From Lewinellaceae bacterium (lineage in GTDB: Bacteria; Bacteroidota; Bacteroidia; Chitinophagales; Saprospiraceae), in the NCBI GenBank assembly GCA_016712415.1, contig JADJRC010000003.1, positions 94,157 to 158,156 of the forward strand: 64,000 bases of DNA, written 5' to 3'. Made by a program: the position numbers and the translations under genes. Position 1 is the first letter of the stretch, and every line of letters begins with the position of its first letter. The notes below the pieces were generated by a model. The model was given only the letters and a program-made list of their open reading frames with translations. It had not been told where the DNA came from and did no database searches. Shown piece after piece: positions 17,416-25,850 of this stretch.

Positions 17416-18297
17416 TTAGTTCCGGATATCTTCACCCCAACCCAGTTTTTCCCGGATGGTATTGAGGAAACTGGTGTCCTGCAACTGCACCAGTTTTATC
17501 GGAAAATCATTTTTCCGGACCGCCAGCTGGTAGTTGGCGTGGATCAGTTCGAAGCGTGAATCGAGCGTACAGATAAAATTCTCGCCGCGGCCTTCCACTT
17601 CGAAGGAAATTACAGAGGAATCGGATATGACAATGGGCCGCACGTTGAGGTTGTGCGGCGCCACCGGTGTGATCACAAAATTGCCGGAACCGGGAAATAC
17701 CACAGGTCCGCCGCAACTGAGCGAATAGCCCGTGCTGCCCGTCGGTGTGGCGATAATAAGTCCGTCGGCCCAGTAGGAGTTGAGGTAATCACCATTCAGA
17801 AAAGCGTGAATGGTGATCATGGACGAGGTGTCGCGTTTGAGCAGGGTGCAGTCGTTCAGCGCAAAAGGGATCTCGCCAAAAATTTCCGGATGGCTTTCGA
17901 GGTACAGCATGGCGCGCTCTTCGATCTGGTATTGACCCCGCCGGAGTTTTTGTACAGACAGGAGAATGTGTTTTTTTTCCACACTGGCCAGAAATCCCAT
18001 TCTGCCGAGGTTAATCCCGAGCATCGGCACACCGGAATCGCGCACGAGTGTCACGGCGTTTAACATGGTGCCGTCGCCGCCCAGTACAATGACGACGTCG
18101 ATCTGGTGCACCAAAAAATCGCGGTAGCCGTCGAAGGCTGCAAATGCGCCGGGCATTTTGACCTTCTGCTCAATTATTTCCAGGAAAGGCGTATAGACAT
18201 AAGTGGTGATGCCTTCGGCATACAGCGCATCGAACAGCGCCTGAATATGCGGAAGGTCTTTGTCCTTATATAATTTGCCGAAAATGACTGCTTGCAT
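17416..18297 (-). CDS. nadK: NAD kinase
   Basis: A 293-residue cytosolic enzyme that phosphorylates NAD to NADP. The family signature GGDGT is in VIVLGGDGTML near residue 75, followed by GINLGRMGFLA, the conserved NDCTLLKRD, and the glycine-rich ADGLIIATPTGSTGYSLS segment near 190. The start is the ATG at 18297, directly after a run of CATGAAACC-like repeats. Confidence 0.95.
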   Translation of the reverse strand: MQAVIFGKLYKDKDLPHIQALFDALYAEGITTYVYTPFLEIIEQKVKMPGAFAAFDGYRDFLVHQIDVVIVLGGDGTMLNAVTLVRDSGVPMLGINLGRMGFLASVEKKHILLSVQKLRRGQYQIEERAMLYLESHPEIFGEIPFALNDCTLLKRDTSSMITIHAFLNGDYLNSYWADGLIIATPTGSTGYSLSCGGPVVFPGSGNFVITPVAPHNLNVRPIVISDSSVISFEVEGRGENFICTLDSRFELIHANYQLAVRKNDFPIKLVQLQDTSFLNTIREKLGWGEDIRN

Positions 18298-18329
18298 GGT
18301 TGAGAGAGGCTTAGGGGTTTCATGGCTTC

Positions 18330-18490
18330 ATGGTTTCATGGTTGGGCTTTAGAGGGGAGTTGAAAATTTATCTCTTTTTAGGGGCAGGTTCGGGGGTAAT
18401 TCTAATTTTGCTGCAAGATAGAAAACACTTGTCAGTTAATTGACCCCTGTCAATTGCTTCATTTGCCCAACCCTTAAACCATGAAACCAT
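18330..18490. repeat. Imperfect inverted repeat built of CATGGTTTC units
   Basis: ATGGTTTCATGG-TTGGGC at 18330-18347 is matched in inverted orientation by 18465-18490 (GCCCAACCC followed by AAACCATGAAACCAT), with one extra short segment. The pair brackets about 115 bases without a gene, between the divergent starts of nadK and the patatin gene. Confidence 0.7.
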
Positions 18491-18496
18491 ACAAAG

Positions 18497-20554
18497 ATGA
18501 GTACATTCAATTTCAAGGAAGTCATTCAGCGCGAGAAAGAGCAACTCCGGTTGCGGCGGCAGAAACTGGAACAGTCCGCCGGAACGCCCGAACAGGAGAA
18601 CTGGTTCGGCATCGCCATGTCGGGCGGCGGGATACGCTCGGCTACCATTAACCTCGGTTTTTTGAAAACGCTGAACAAATTCGGCATCCTGCAAAAGGCC
18701 GATTATTTGAGCACTGTTTCGGGTGGCGGGTACACCCATTCCTACGTACAGGCGACGATCAAGGAAAAGGGCGATTTCAACCATCTGTTTACCAACGAGC
18801 ATATCGCGGGTATGCGTCAGCACGGCGAATATCTCACGCCGGGACAGGGCATCTGGAAAACAGGCAACACCTTCCTGATGACCATAGCCTTCCTGGTCAG
18901 TTGGCTGATGAGCCTGATCAGTCCGGTCATTGTAGTAGGGATTGTCTATTACTTCTATACCATTATTACAGGGCTGGTCGGCAACCCGGTCGGCAACACA
19001 ACCGGTCTGGCCATGCAATTCGAGTGGTGGGCACTGCTGGTGACCGGCGCCCTGATGTTGCTCCACTTTGTGATCAATATCGCGCTCAACTACAACCTGA
19101 GTGTTTCCAAGCAATTCAACCGCCTGGAATCCGTGCTGGGTATCGCAGGGCTGTCGTTATATGCCTGGATATTGCTTGCGGGGGTAAAAACCGGCATCCG
19201 GCCTGCGAACGCCGTTTTGCTCGATTACGGGATCAATGCCGTTTTGTTGTTCGTGCTCGGCTTTTTTACCAACCCCAATGCCCTGAGTTTTCACCGCTAC
19301 TACCGCAAGCAACTGGCCGATCTGTTCCTGCGCTTTTCCGGCGACCACAGGAATATTCCGCTGAAAGACGTATTCAAGGTCGACTCTGCCAGCAAGGCAG
19401 ATTATCTGGCGCCGTACCCGCTCATCAACACCTGCCTGAACCTGCAAAACCCGGGCGGCGGCGACAAGTTCAAGGGCTCCAAGGCCAGCGATTATTTTCT
19501 GCTCAGTCCCCTGTTCTGCGGTTCCAAACTGACGTGTTACGTCCCTACCGACCGCTATATCGACTACCGGAAAATGACACTGCCGGCCGCGGTAACCATT
19601 TCGGCTGCCGCCGTTAATCCCGGCCTGGGTGTCTACTCCAACAAACTGCTCAGCGTGCTGATGACGCTGTTCAACGCACGCCTCGGCTTCTGGATTTCCA
19701 ACCCCATTATCCTGGAAAAGAGTTATGCTATCGTATGGTGGCCCGTTTATTTTTTCAAGGAACTCATGGGGCGTATCGGGCTGAGCAACAAGATGATCAA
19801 TATTTCGGACGGCGGACACATCGAAAACCTCGGCGTGTACGAACTCCTGCGCCGCGGCTGCCGCCTGATTGTGTCCGTAGATGCCGGGGAAGACAAGGCC
19901 TATGGTTTCGCCGATCTGAACAACCTCATCATCCGCGCGCGCAACGAACTCGGCCTGGAAATCCGGTTCCGCAGCGACCAGCAGCCAGAGGAACTCATCC
20001 GCCCGCGACCCTCGCAGGTGTATTCCAGGAAACGTTTTGCCATCGCAGATATTTACCAGTGGTGGGAAGATACCAAAGTGATCCATCCCGACACCCAAAA
20101 GGAGGAAAGCCGCATCGTCAACTTCGACGAGCCGCGCAAGGTGGGCACCTTTATATATGTCAAATCTTCCGTGTTGGCGCCTGCCGGCAAGCCTTACCTT
20201 TCTGAAGATGACGACTACCTGAAATACGGCACGTACAAGTATAAAATATACCACCCCGACTTCCCGCACGAATCCACGAGCGATCAGTTTTTTGACGAAA
20301 TTCAATGGGAGGCCTACTACCAGTTGGGCCAGTACCTCGGCGCCGATGTGCTGGGCGTGACCGATCTGGGCCAATATGAAGACAAAACGGGGCCTCAGGT
20401 CTTGGTTGAACAACTTATTGCCTGGTTCGACGAACACATTCCGTTGTTCGCGCCGGCTGTAGCCACGCGCGAGGCGCCTGTCGTTGATGACAACATTTTT
20501 GAAAGCGTAAAAATCGAACAGCCCGAGGCGAAGGAGGTGAAATATCAGATGTAA
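18497..20554 (+). CDS. Membrane-associated patatin-like phospholipase
   Basis: A 685-residue protein with a split patatin domain. The oxyanion glycines are in MSGGGIRSATINLGFL near residue 42, the nucleophile Ser in STVSGGGY near 74, and the catalytic Asp in ISDGGHIENLGVYELL near 437. Between about 110 and 260 lie roughly five hydrophobic helices, so the catalytic fold is interrupted by a membrane domain. Patatins hydrolyse acyl ester bonds of lipids; the substrate here is unknown. The last 200 residues are soluble, with no clear homology that I recognise. Proteins of this layout occur in environmental bacteria, sometimes in defence loci, but no partner nuclease or cyclase gene is present here. 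Confidence 0.85.
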   Translation: MSTFNFKEVIQREKEQLRLRRQKLEQSAGTPEQENWFGIAMSGGGIRSATINLGFLKTLNKFGILQKADYLSTVSGGGYTHSYVQATIKEKGDFNHLFTNEHIAGMRQHGEYLTPGQGIWKTGNTFLMTIAFLVSWLMSLISPVIVVGIVYYFYTIITGLVGNPVGNTTGLAMQFEWWALLVTGALMLLHFVINIALNYNLSVSKQFNRLESVLGIAGLSLYAWILLAGVKTGIRPANAVLLDYGINAVLLFVLGFFTNPNALSFHRYYRKQLADLFLRFSGDHRNIPLKDVFKVDSASKADYLAPYPLINTCLNLQNPGGGDKFKGSKASDYFLLSPLFCGSKLTCYVPTDRYIDYRKMTLPAAVTISAAAVNPGLGVYSNKLLSVLMTLFNARLGFWISNPIILEKSYAIVWWPVYFFKELMGRIGLSNKMINISDGGHIENLGVYELLRRGCRLIVSVDAGEDKAYGFADLNNLIIRARNELGLEIRFRSDQQPEELIRPRPSQVYSRKRFAIADIYQWWEDTKVIHPDTQKEESRIVNFDEPRKVGTFIYVKSSVLAPAGKPYLSEDDDYLKYGTYKYKIYHPDFPHESTSDQFFDEIQWEAYYQLGQYLGADVLGVTDLGQYEDKTGPQVLVEQLIAWFDEHIPLFAPAVATREAPVVDDNIFESVKIEQPEAKEVKYQM

Positions 20555-20571
20555 AGCATATCTAATTTTCC

Positions 20572-20579
20572 TACCTTCG
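20572..20579 (+). promoter_or_regulatory. Candidate -7 box of the PBP gene (TACCTTCG)
   Basis: TACCTTCG resembles TAnnTTTG and lies about 60 bases before the ATG at 20638, in the short gap after the patatin gene. No good -33 element was found. Confidence 0.35.
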
Positions 20580-20637
20580 CGCTCCCGGGAAACTGTCGTT
20601 CGAAGAACAACCTCCCGCAAATGTTTCCCAACCGGAT

Positions 20638-23340
20638 ATGCGCGATTTTTTGAAGTCTCTTAATAATAGTCTGCAGACTGCCCGCCAGCGTTTCGCCGAG
20701 ATCACTGCCCCCGCGCGAAGCGCCTGGGCGCAATTCACTGCTCCCATATGGACGCGGCTGGCGCCGGTTACCGACGCCTGGCGCCGGTTTACCGCCCCTT
20801 TGAGGAACGCGTGGGCCTCCTTCCGGGAGCGCTTTCCGCTTGTCGGCAGCCTGCTCGGCTGGACCGGCCGCCTGGTCAAATGGGGCATTTACCTGTTGTT
20901 GTTCCTCATCCTTGGCGTCGGGATCGGGTTATTCGGCAGGCTGCCCTCCACTGAAGAGTTGAAAAATATTGAAACGGCCAACTCCACGGAGATCTACACG
21001 GCCGACAGCGTGCTGATCGGCAAGTTCTATATCGAGAACCGCACCGCCATTGCACTTGAAAATATTTCGCCCTATATCATCAACGCCCTCATCGCTACGG
21101 AAGACAAACGTTTTCTGGAACACAGCGGCATCGACATTCAAAGCTGGTTTCGCGTGGGCTACGGCGTGCTGGCCGGCGAAGGGCTCGGCGGCGGCTCCAC
21201 CCTGAGTCAGCAACTGGCCAAAAACCTGTATCCGCGCCAGAAATACAAAATTCCAGGTATAAGCCTGATAATCAATAAAATACGGGAAAATTTTATTTCG
21301 GTAAGCCTCGAAAAAATATACACCAAACCCGAACTGCTCAACCTGTACCTCAACACCGTTCCCTTCGGCGGCGACGTGTTTGGCATCAACGTGGCTTCCC
21401 GGCAATACTTCAATAAAAAACCCAAAGACCTCTCTGTCGATCAGGCTGCCACCCTGGTGGGTATGTTGAAAGGCACCACCCTCTACAACCCCGTCCGAAA
21501 CCCCAAAAACGCGCAGAAACGCCGCAACGTCGTGCTCCGGCAAATGGTTAACAACGGTCACCTCAGTCAGGCGGAATACGACCAGCTCAGCCCCAAACCC
21601 GTCGGCGCCAAGCGCTACAATGTGGATAGCAACAACGGCGGACTGGGCACTTACTTCCGCGAATACCTGCGCACCGATGTGATGCCCAAACTCCTGGAAA
21701 AATACAAAAAGGACGACGATACCAAATACAACCTCTATACCGACGGACTGAAAATATACACTACCCTGCACAGCAAAATGCAGCGATATGCCGAAGAGGC
21801 CGTGGCAAAGCAGATGCAGGAGCTGCAAAAACAGTTCGACAAACACTGGAAAAGTTATAAAAAAGACAAACCCTGGGGCGACGATAAATGGATCGACCAG
21901 CAGCTAAAGAACAGTGCGCGCTGGGATGCCCTTATGGATGCCGGGATGAGCAAGGAAGACGCGTTGAAGAATTTTGAAGAACCGGTAAAGATGAGCGTGT
22001 TCAGCTGGAATAAAGGCGGCTCCGAAGTGGATACCACCATGAGCCCCATCGATTCTGTGCGTTATTATTTTTGTCTGCTCAACTGCGGTTTCATGGCTAT
22101 GGACCACCGCAACGGTTATATACGCGCCTGGGTGGGCGGCACCAATTTCAAGTATTTCAAGTTTGATCACATCCTCAGCAAGCGACAGGTGGGTTCTACT
22201 TTCAAGCCTATCGTTTATGCCGCGGCGCTTCAGGATACCATGCGCCCCTGTACCTACTTTGCCAACCAGATCAAAATGATTGTGGACTGGGAGCCGCACA
22301 ATGCCGATGAGCGGTACGGCGGCTGGTATTCCATGAGTGGCGCCCTGACGCGTTCGGTCAACGTTGTGGCCGCGCAAATCATTGAAAAGGTGGGCATACA
22401 AAAAACCATAGACCTGGCCACAAAAATGGGTGTGACGTCCAAGTTGCCCCGCGAATACGGCATCAGCCTCGGCGCCGCCGACATCAATCTGTACGATATG
22501 GTCAAGGTGTACGGTACCATCGCCAACCAGGGCGTGCGTCCGGAACCTGTTGCCGTGGTGAAGGTGGTGAACCGCAGCGGCGAAGTGGTGTACGACTACA
22601 AGGCTGAAATGGAGGCTAATCCCGAACTGGGGCCCCATGTGGAGGCCCTTACCGTCAACCAGGCGGCGACGATGACCAAAATGCTGCAAAATGTAATCGA
22701 CTACGGTACCGGTTCGCGCCTGCGCCGGGGGTATGGTATTCAGGGCGACTTTGCCGGAAAAACCGGTACCACTCAAAACCAGGCCGACGGCTGGTTTGTC
22801 TGCTTCAATCCGCAACTCGTCACCGGCGCCTGGGTAGGCGCTGAAAGCCCGGCGGTTCGCTTCCGTTCCATGTCGCTGGGGCAAGGTTCAGCCATGGCCT
22901 TGCCTATTGTCGGCTGGTTCTGGAACAAGGTGGCCAATGACAAAAAACTCGGCCGTTTGCTTAGCGAACGGTTCCCCACCCCAAAACCGGAAGTGCTCGC
23001 ATCACTGGGCTGCCATCCCTGGGTCAGTATTAAACCGGATTCGTTCAACCTGCTGCTGGACAATATGCGGGACTCGACGCTGCGCGACTCCATGATCGCC
23101 ATGTACACCACGCCCGCCAAAGACGGGAATGATATGACGGCCGACCTGCCCGGCGGCGAAGTTGGCGCCGAGCCCTTGGAAAAAGCGCCGGAAAATGAAG
23201 AGGAGAAAAAGCCCGGGTTGTTCAAAAAACTCTTCGGCCACAAACCCGAGGAGGAAAAAGACAAGGAAAAACCCAAGGACGAGAAGGACAAAAAGAAACC
23301 GGCGGGCGGTGACAAGAAAGACGAGAAAAAGCAGCGGTGA
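20638..23340 (+). CDS. mrcA: Class A penicillin-binding protein (glycosyltransferase/transpeptidase)
   Basis: A 900-residue bifunctional peptidoglycan synthase. A cytoplasmic N-terminus and one membrane helix (about 82-102) are followed by a GT51 domain with the catalytic Glu in TEDKRFLEHSGID near 160 and GGSTLSQQLAKNL near 185. The transpeptidase domain has the nucleophile Ser in GSTFKP near 520, SVN near 574 and KTGTT near 706. An unusual tail of about 70 residues is dominated by Lys and Glu, with many KD/KP repeats. It polymerises glycan strands and cross-links stem peptides at the inner membrane. A strong terminator follows. Confidence 0.95.
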   Translation: MRDFLKSLNNSLQTARQRFAEITAPARSAWAQFTAPIWTRLAPVTDAWRRFTAPLRNAWASFRERFPLVGSLLGWTGRLVKWGIYLLLFLILGVGIGLFGRLPSTEELKNIETANSTEIYTADSVLIGKFYIENRTAIALENISPYIINALIATEDKRFLEHSGIDIQSWFRVGYGVLAGEGLGGGSTLSQQLAKNLYPRQKYKIPGISLIINKIRENFISVSLEKIYTKPELLNLYLNTVPFGGDVFGINVASRQYFNKKPKDLSVDQAATLVGMLKGTTLYNPVRNPKNAQKRRNVVLRQMVNNGHLSQAEYDQLSPKPVGAKRYNVDSNNGGLGTYFREYLRTDVMPKLLEKYKKDDDTKYNLYTDGLKIYTTLHSKMQRYAEEAVAKQMQELQKQFDKHWKSYKKDKPWGDDKWIDQQLKNSARWDALMDAGMSKEDALKNFEEPVKMSVFSWNKGGSEVDTTMSPIDSVRYYFCLLNCGFMAMDHRNGYIRAWVGGTNFKYFKFDHILSKRQVGSTFKPIVYAAALQDTMRPCTYFANQIKMIVDWEPHNADERYGGWYSMSGALTRSVNVVAAQIIEKVGIQKTIDLATKMGVTSKLPREYGISLGAADINLYDMVKVYGTIANQGVRPEPVAVVKVVNRSGEVVYDYKAEMEANPELGPHVEALTVNQAATMTKMLQNVIDYGTGSRLRRGYGIQGDFAGKTGTTQNQADGWFVCFNPQLVTGAWVGAESPAVRFRSMSLGQGSAMALPIVGWFWNKVANDKKLGRLLSERFPTPKPEVLASLGCHPWVSIKPDSFNLLLDNMRDSTLRDSMIAMYTTPAKDGNDMTADLPGGEVGAEPLEKAPENEEEKKPGLFKKLFGHKPEEEKDKEKPKDEKDKKKPAGGDKKDEKKQR

Positions 23341-23351
23341 CCACTTGCCGG

Positions 23352-23410
23352 CGGCATAAAAAAGAAAGACTCCCGACGCCCGGCGCCGGGAGTCTTTCTT
23401 TTTTATGCCG
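23352..23410. terminator. Symmetric terminator with 24-bp perfect arms
   Basis: Arms 23352-23375 and 23387-23410 pair perfectly around an 11-base loop, with A-rich outer left and T-rich outer right segments. It ends the PBP transcript. The design is like the palindrome at 11399-11464. Confidence 0.9.
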
Positions 23411-23518
23411 TCGGTAGGTTAACTTTCTGCCTTCATCGAAAAGCGCACCTGAGAAGGCGTCTGCTTTTCATATTTGCCTGCTGTCGCCTGCAGTATTGTC
23501 AAACGAAACCAAAAGCAC

Positions 23519-25627
23519 ATGAAAAAAGCATTTCTCCCCCTGTTCTGTTTCCTGCTATCTTCCATCAGCACATTCGCCCAGACCGACTACTCGGGTACCT
23601 GGAATGGCGCAATTGAACTCCCGGGCAGAAGCCTGGGGCTTTCTATCGAACTGAAGAAAGCATCCGGCACGTGGACCGGTGTCCTGAATATCCCCGAACA
23701 GTCCATCAAGGGCATGCAACTCGCCGATCTTGACATTTCGGATGCAAACATGCGGTTCAATTTGCCCGAGGTGCCCGGAAGTGCGTCTTTTTCCGGCAAA
23801 TTCAATGGCCAGGCGGATTTGTTGGAGGGTACGTTCAGCCAGTCGGGTATGTCGTTCCCCATGAAGCTGACCCTGGAAAGTGCAACGAAAAAAGCCGAAA
23901 CGGAGCGCCACTTGCAGGAGGTTGCCGGTGTACTGCGCCACCTGGCCGATTCGCTCCGCCAGAAACGCCTCACGCCGGGGTTGGGTTTGGGTATCGTGAT
24001 GGACGGTAAGGTGATCCTTGCCGATGGATTCGGGTACCGCAACCTGGAACAAAAACAGCCCGTGACCGCCAATACCCAGTTTGCCATCGGCTCCAGTTCC
24101 AAGGCGTTTACCGCTGCCGTGCTGGCGATACTCGCCGACCGCGGCCTACTGGAATGGGATAAACCCGTCGTGCAATACATGCCCGATTTTAAACTGTACG
24201 ACGACTTCGCTACCAGGGAAATGACCGCTGTCGACCTGGTATGCCACCGCTCCGGATTGCCGCGCCACGACCTGATGTGGTATGGCTCGCCGTTTTCCAG
24301 AAAGGATATCTACGAGCGCCTGCGCTACCTGCCACCCAACAAGAGCCTGCGCACCACCTGGCAGTACAACAACCTCATGTTTATGACCGCCGGCTACCTG
24401 GCCGGGCGCATCTCCGGCAGCAACTGGGAGGAACTGGTTAAAACCAATGTTTTCCAGCCCCTCGGCATGAACACTTCCAACTTCTCGGTCAAAGACATGG
24501 CAGCAGCAAAAGACGCCGCCACAGGCTACCGGACCAAGGACAAAAAAGAAAACATCCGCATGGAATATCGCAACATCGATGCGATCGGTCCGGCGGGCAG
24601 TATCAACTCCACGGTGAATGATATGCTCCAATGGGTAAGCCTCCACCTGAACAACGGTAAAGCCCGCGACAGGCAGGTCATCAGCGCTGCCGAGGTCAAA
24701 CACCTGCATACCCCGCAAATGCTGATGGACGGCGCCCGCCTGGCCAAAGACCCCGAACTGACCGATGCTTCCTACGCGATGGGCTGGTTTGTCCACCGGC
24801 ACAAGGGCTTGCAGGTGGTGCAGCACGGGGGCAACATCGACGGGTTTTCGGCATTGGTGTACCTCGTGCCGGAGAAAAACTTCGGCCTTGTCATATTGAC
24901 CAATCAAAACGGCTCAGGCTTGCCCACCGTGCTGGCCCGATATGCCACCGACCTGGTGCTGAACCTCGAGCCGACAGACTGGTATCAGCGCATGTATGGT
25001 GAGGGCGACAAACAGGACGAAGAAAAAAAGGAAGACGAAAAACCTGAGCCCCGGCGCATCGCCGGAACCCGGGCAAGCCATGCAATGATTGCCTATGCGG
25101 GTGAATATGCGCATCCCGGCTACGGGGTTGTCGAAATCAGGGAGAAAGCGGGGAACCTGCACCTGAAGTACAACGGATTCGATTTGCCCCTGGAACATTG
25201 GCATTATGATGTTTTCCGCGCAGTAGATGAAACAATCGGCGGCGACTTTATGCTGAATTTCCAGACGGACCAGAACGGAAATGTATACCAAATGACAACG
25301 GCCATGGATCCCTTGTCGGAAGACATGGTCTTCAAAAAACAAGCGCCCCGCCGCTTGTCTGACCCCGCATTTCTTCAAAACCTCGCCGGCAAATACAAAA
25401 TGGACAAGACGGAAACACGTGTCACCATCGAAGCCCGCAACCAGATACTTTACGCCACAGTGCCCGGACAACCTACCTATACGCTCGAACCCTTTCAGGG
25501 CACGGAATTCAAGATAAAGGAACTGAACGGCTACAGCGTGGAATTCCAGTTGGGGCCCGACAACAAGGCAACCGCTATTTCCCTGATCCAGCCTGAAGGG
25601 GTGTTTGGCGCGAAACGGGAGGAGTGA
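23519..25627 (+). CDS. Secreted serine hydrolase of the beta-lactamase (class C/DD-peptidase) fold
   Basis: A 702-residue exported protein. The signal peptide is MKKAFLPLFCFLLSSISTFA. Residues about 22-125 form a beta-rich domain of unknown role. The beta-lactamase-fold domain (about 145-480) has the SxxK nucleophile in GSSSKAF near 190, a Tyr-x-Asn motif (YNN) near 282 and HGG in place of KTG near 436. The C-terminal part (about 520-702) resembles DUF3471-type lipocalin-like domains. Such proteins are usually esterases or D-amino-acid peptidases rather than true beta-lactamases. The upstream frame is open to 23474, but the signal peptide fixes the start at 23519. Confidence 0.9.
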   Translation: MKKAFLPLFCFLLSSISTFAQTDYSGTWNGAIELPGRSLGLSIELKKASGTWTGVLNIPEQSIKGMQLADLDISDANMRFNLPEVPGSASFSGKFNGQADLLEGTFSQSGMSFPMKLTLESATKKAETERHLQEVAGVLRHLADSLRQKRLTPGLGLGIVMDGKVILADGFGYRNLEQKQPVTANTQFAIGSSSKAFTAAVLAILADRGLLEWDKPVVQYMPDFKLYDDFATREMTAVDLVCHRSGLPRHDLMWYGSPFSRKDIYERLRYLPPNKSLRTTWQYNNLMFMTAGYLAGRISGSNWEELVKTNVFQPLGMNTSNFSVKDMAAAKDAATGYRTKDKKENIRMEYRNIDAIGPAGSINSTVNDMLQWVSLHLNNGKARDRQVISAAEVKHLHTPQMLMDGARLAKDPELTDASYAMGWFVHRHKGLQVVQHGGNIDGFSALVYLVPEKNFGLVILTNQNGSGLPTVLARYATDLVLNLEPTDWYQRMYGEGDKQDEEKKEDEKPEPRRIAGTRASHAMIAYAGEYAHPGYGVVEIREKAGNLHLKYNGFDLPLEHWHYDVFRAVDETIGGDFMLNFQTDQNGNVYQMTTAMDPLSEDMVFKKQAPRRLSDPAFLQNLAGKYKMDKTETRVTIEARNQILYATVPGQPTYTLEPFQGTEFKIKELNGYSVEFQLGPDNKATAISLIQPEGVFGAKREE

Positions 25628-25666
25628 GGATAGTTGCAGAAATATGAGTCATCCCGAATTTATTTC

Positions 25667-25734
25667 CCGCAGATACCCGCAGAAAAAAACCGCAGATTGC
25701 CGCAGATTTAGTAATATTCTGCGCATTTCTGCGG
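25667..25734. repeat. CCGCAGA-type intergenic repeat with inverted TCTGCGG copies
   Basis: Four CCGCAGA words at 25668, 25677, 25690 and 25700 are followed by inverted TTCTGCG (25718) and TCTGCGGG (25727). Similar CGCAGAT intergenic repeats are, to my knowledge, widespread in Bacteroidota genomes. It lies between the hydrolase and the GMC gene. Confidence 0.75.
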
Positions 25735-25850
25735 GTAACACAATAGAGTTGTTGGGATATAACTGATTGAAAATCAGAGTCTGTTAATAAATCCATCCAG
25801 CCACCTGTGACCTATCTTTTCAACTCCTTCGCCACATTAATATTGATTGT

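Noticed and set aside
18497..20554. A complete patatin-based anti-phage system
   Set aside because: No cyclase, nuclease or sensor gene is adjacent; neighbours are nadK and a cell-wall synthase.
23519..25627. True class C beta-lactamase
   Set aside because: The third motif is HGG rather than KTG and the protein has extra beta domains, typical of esterase or peptidase relatives.
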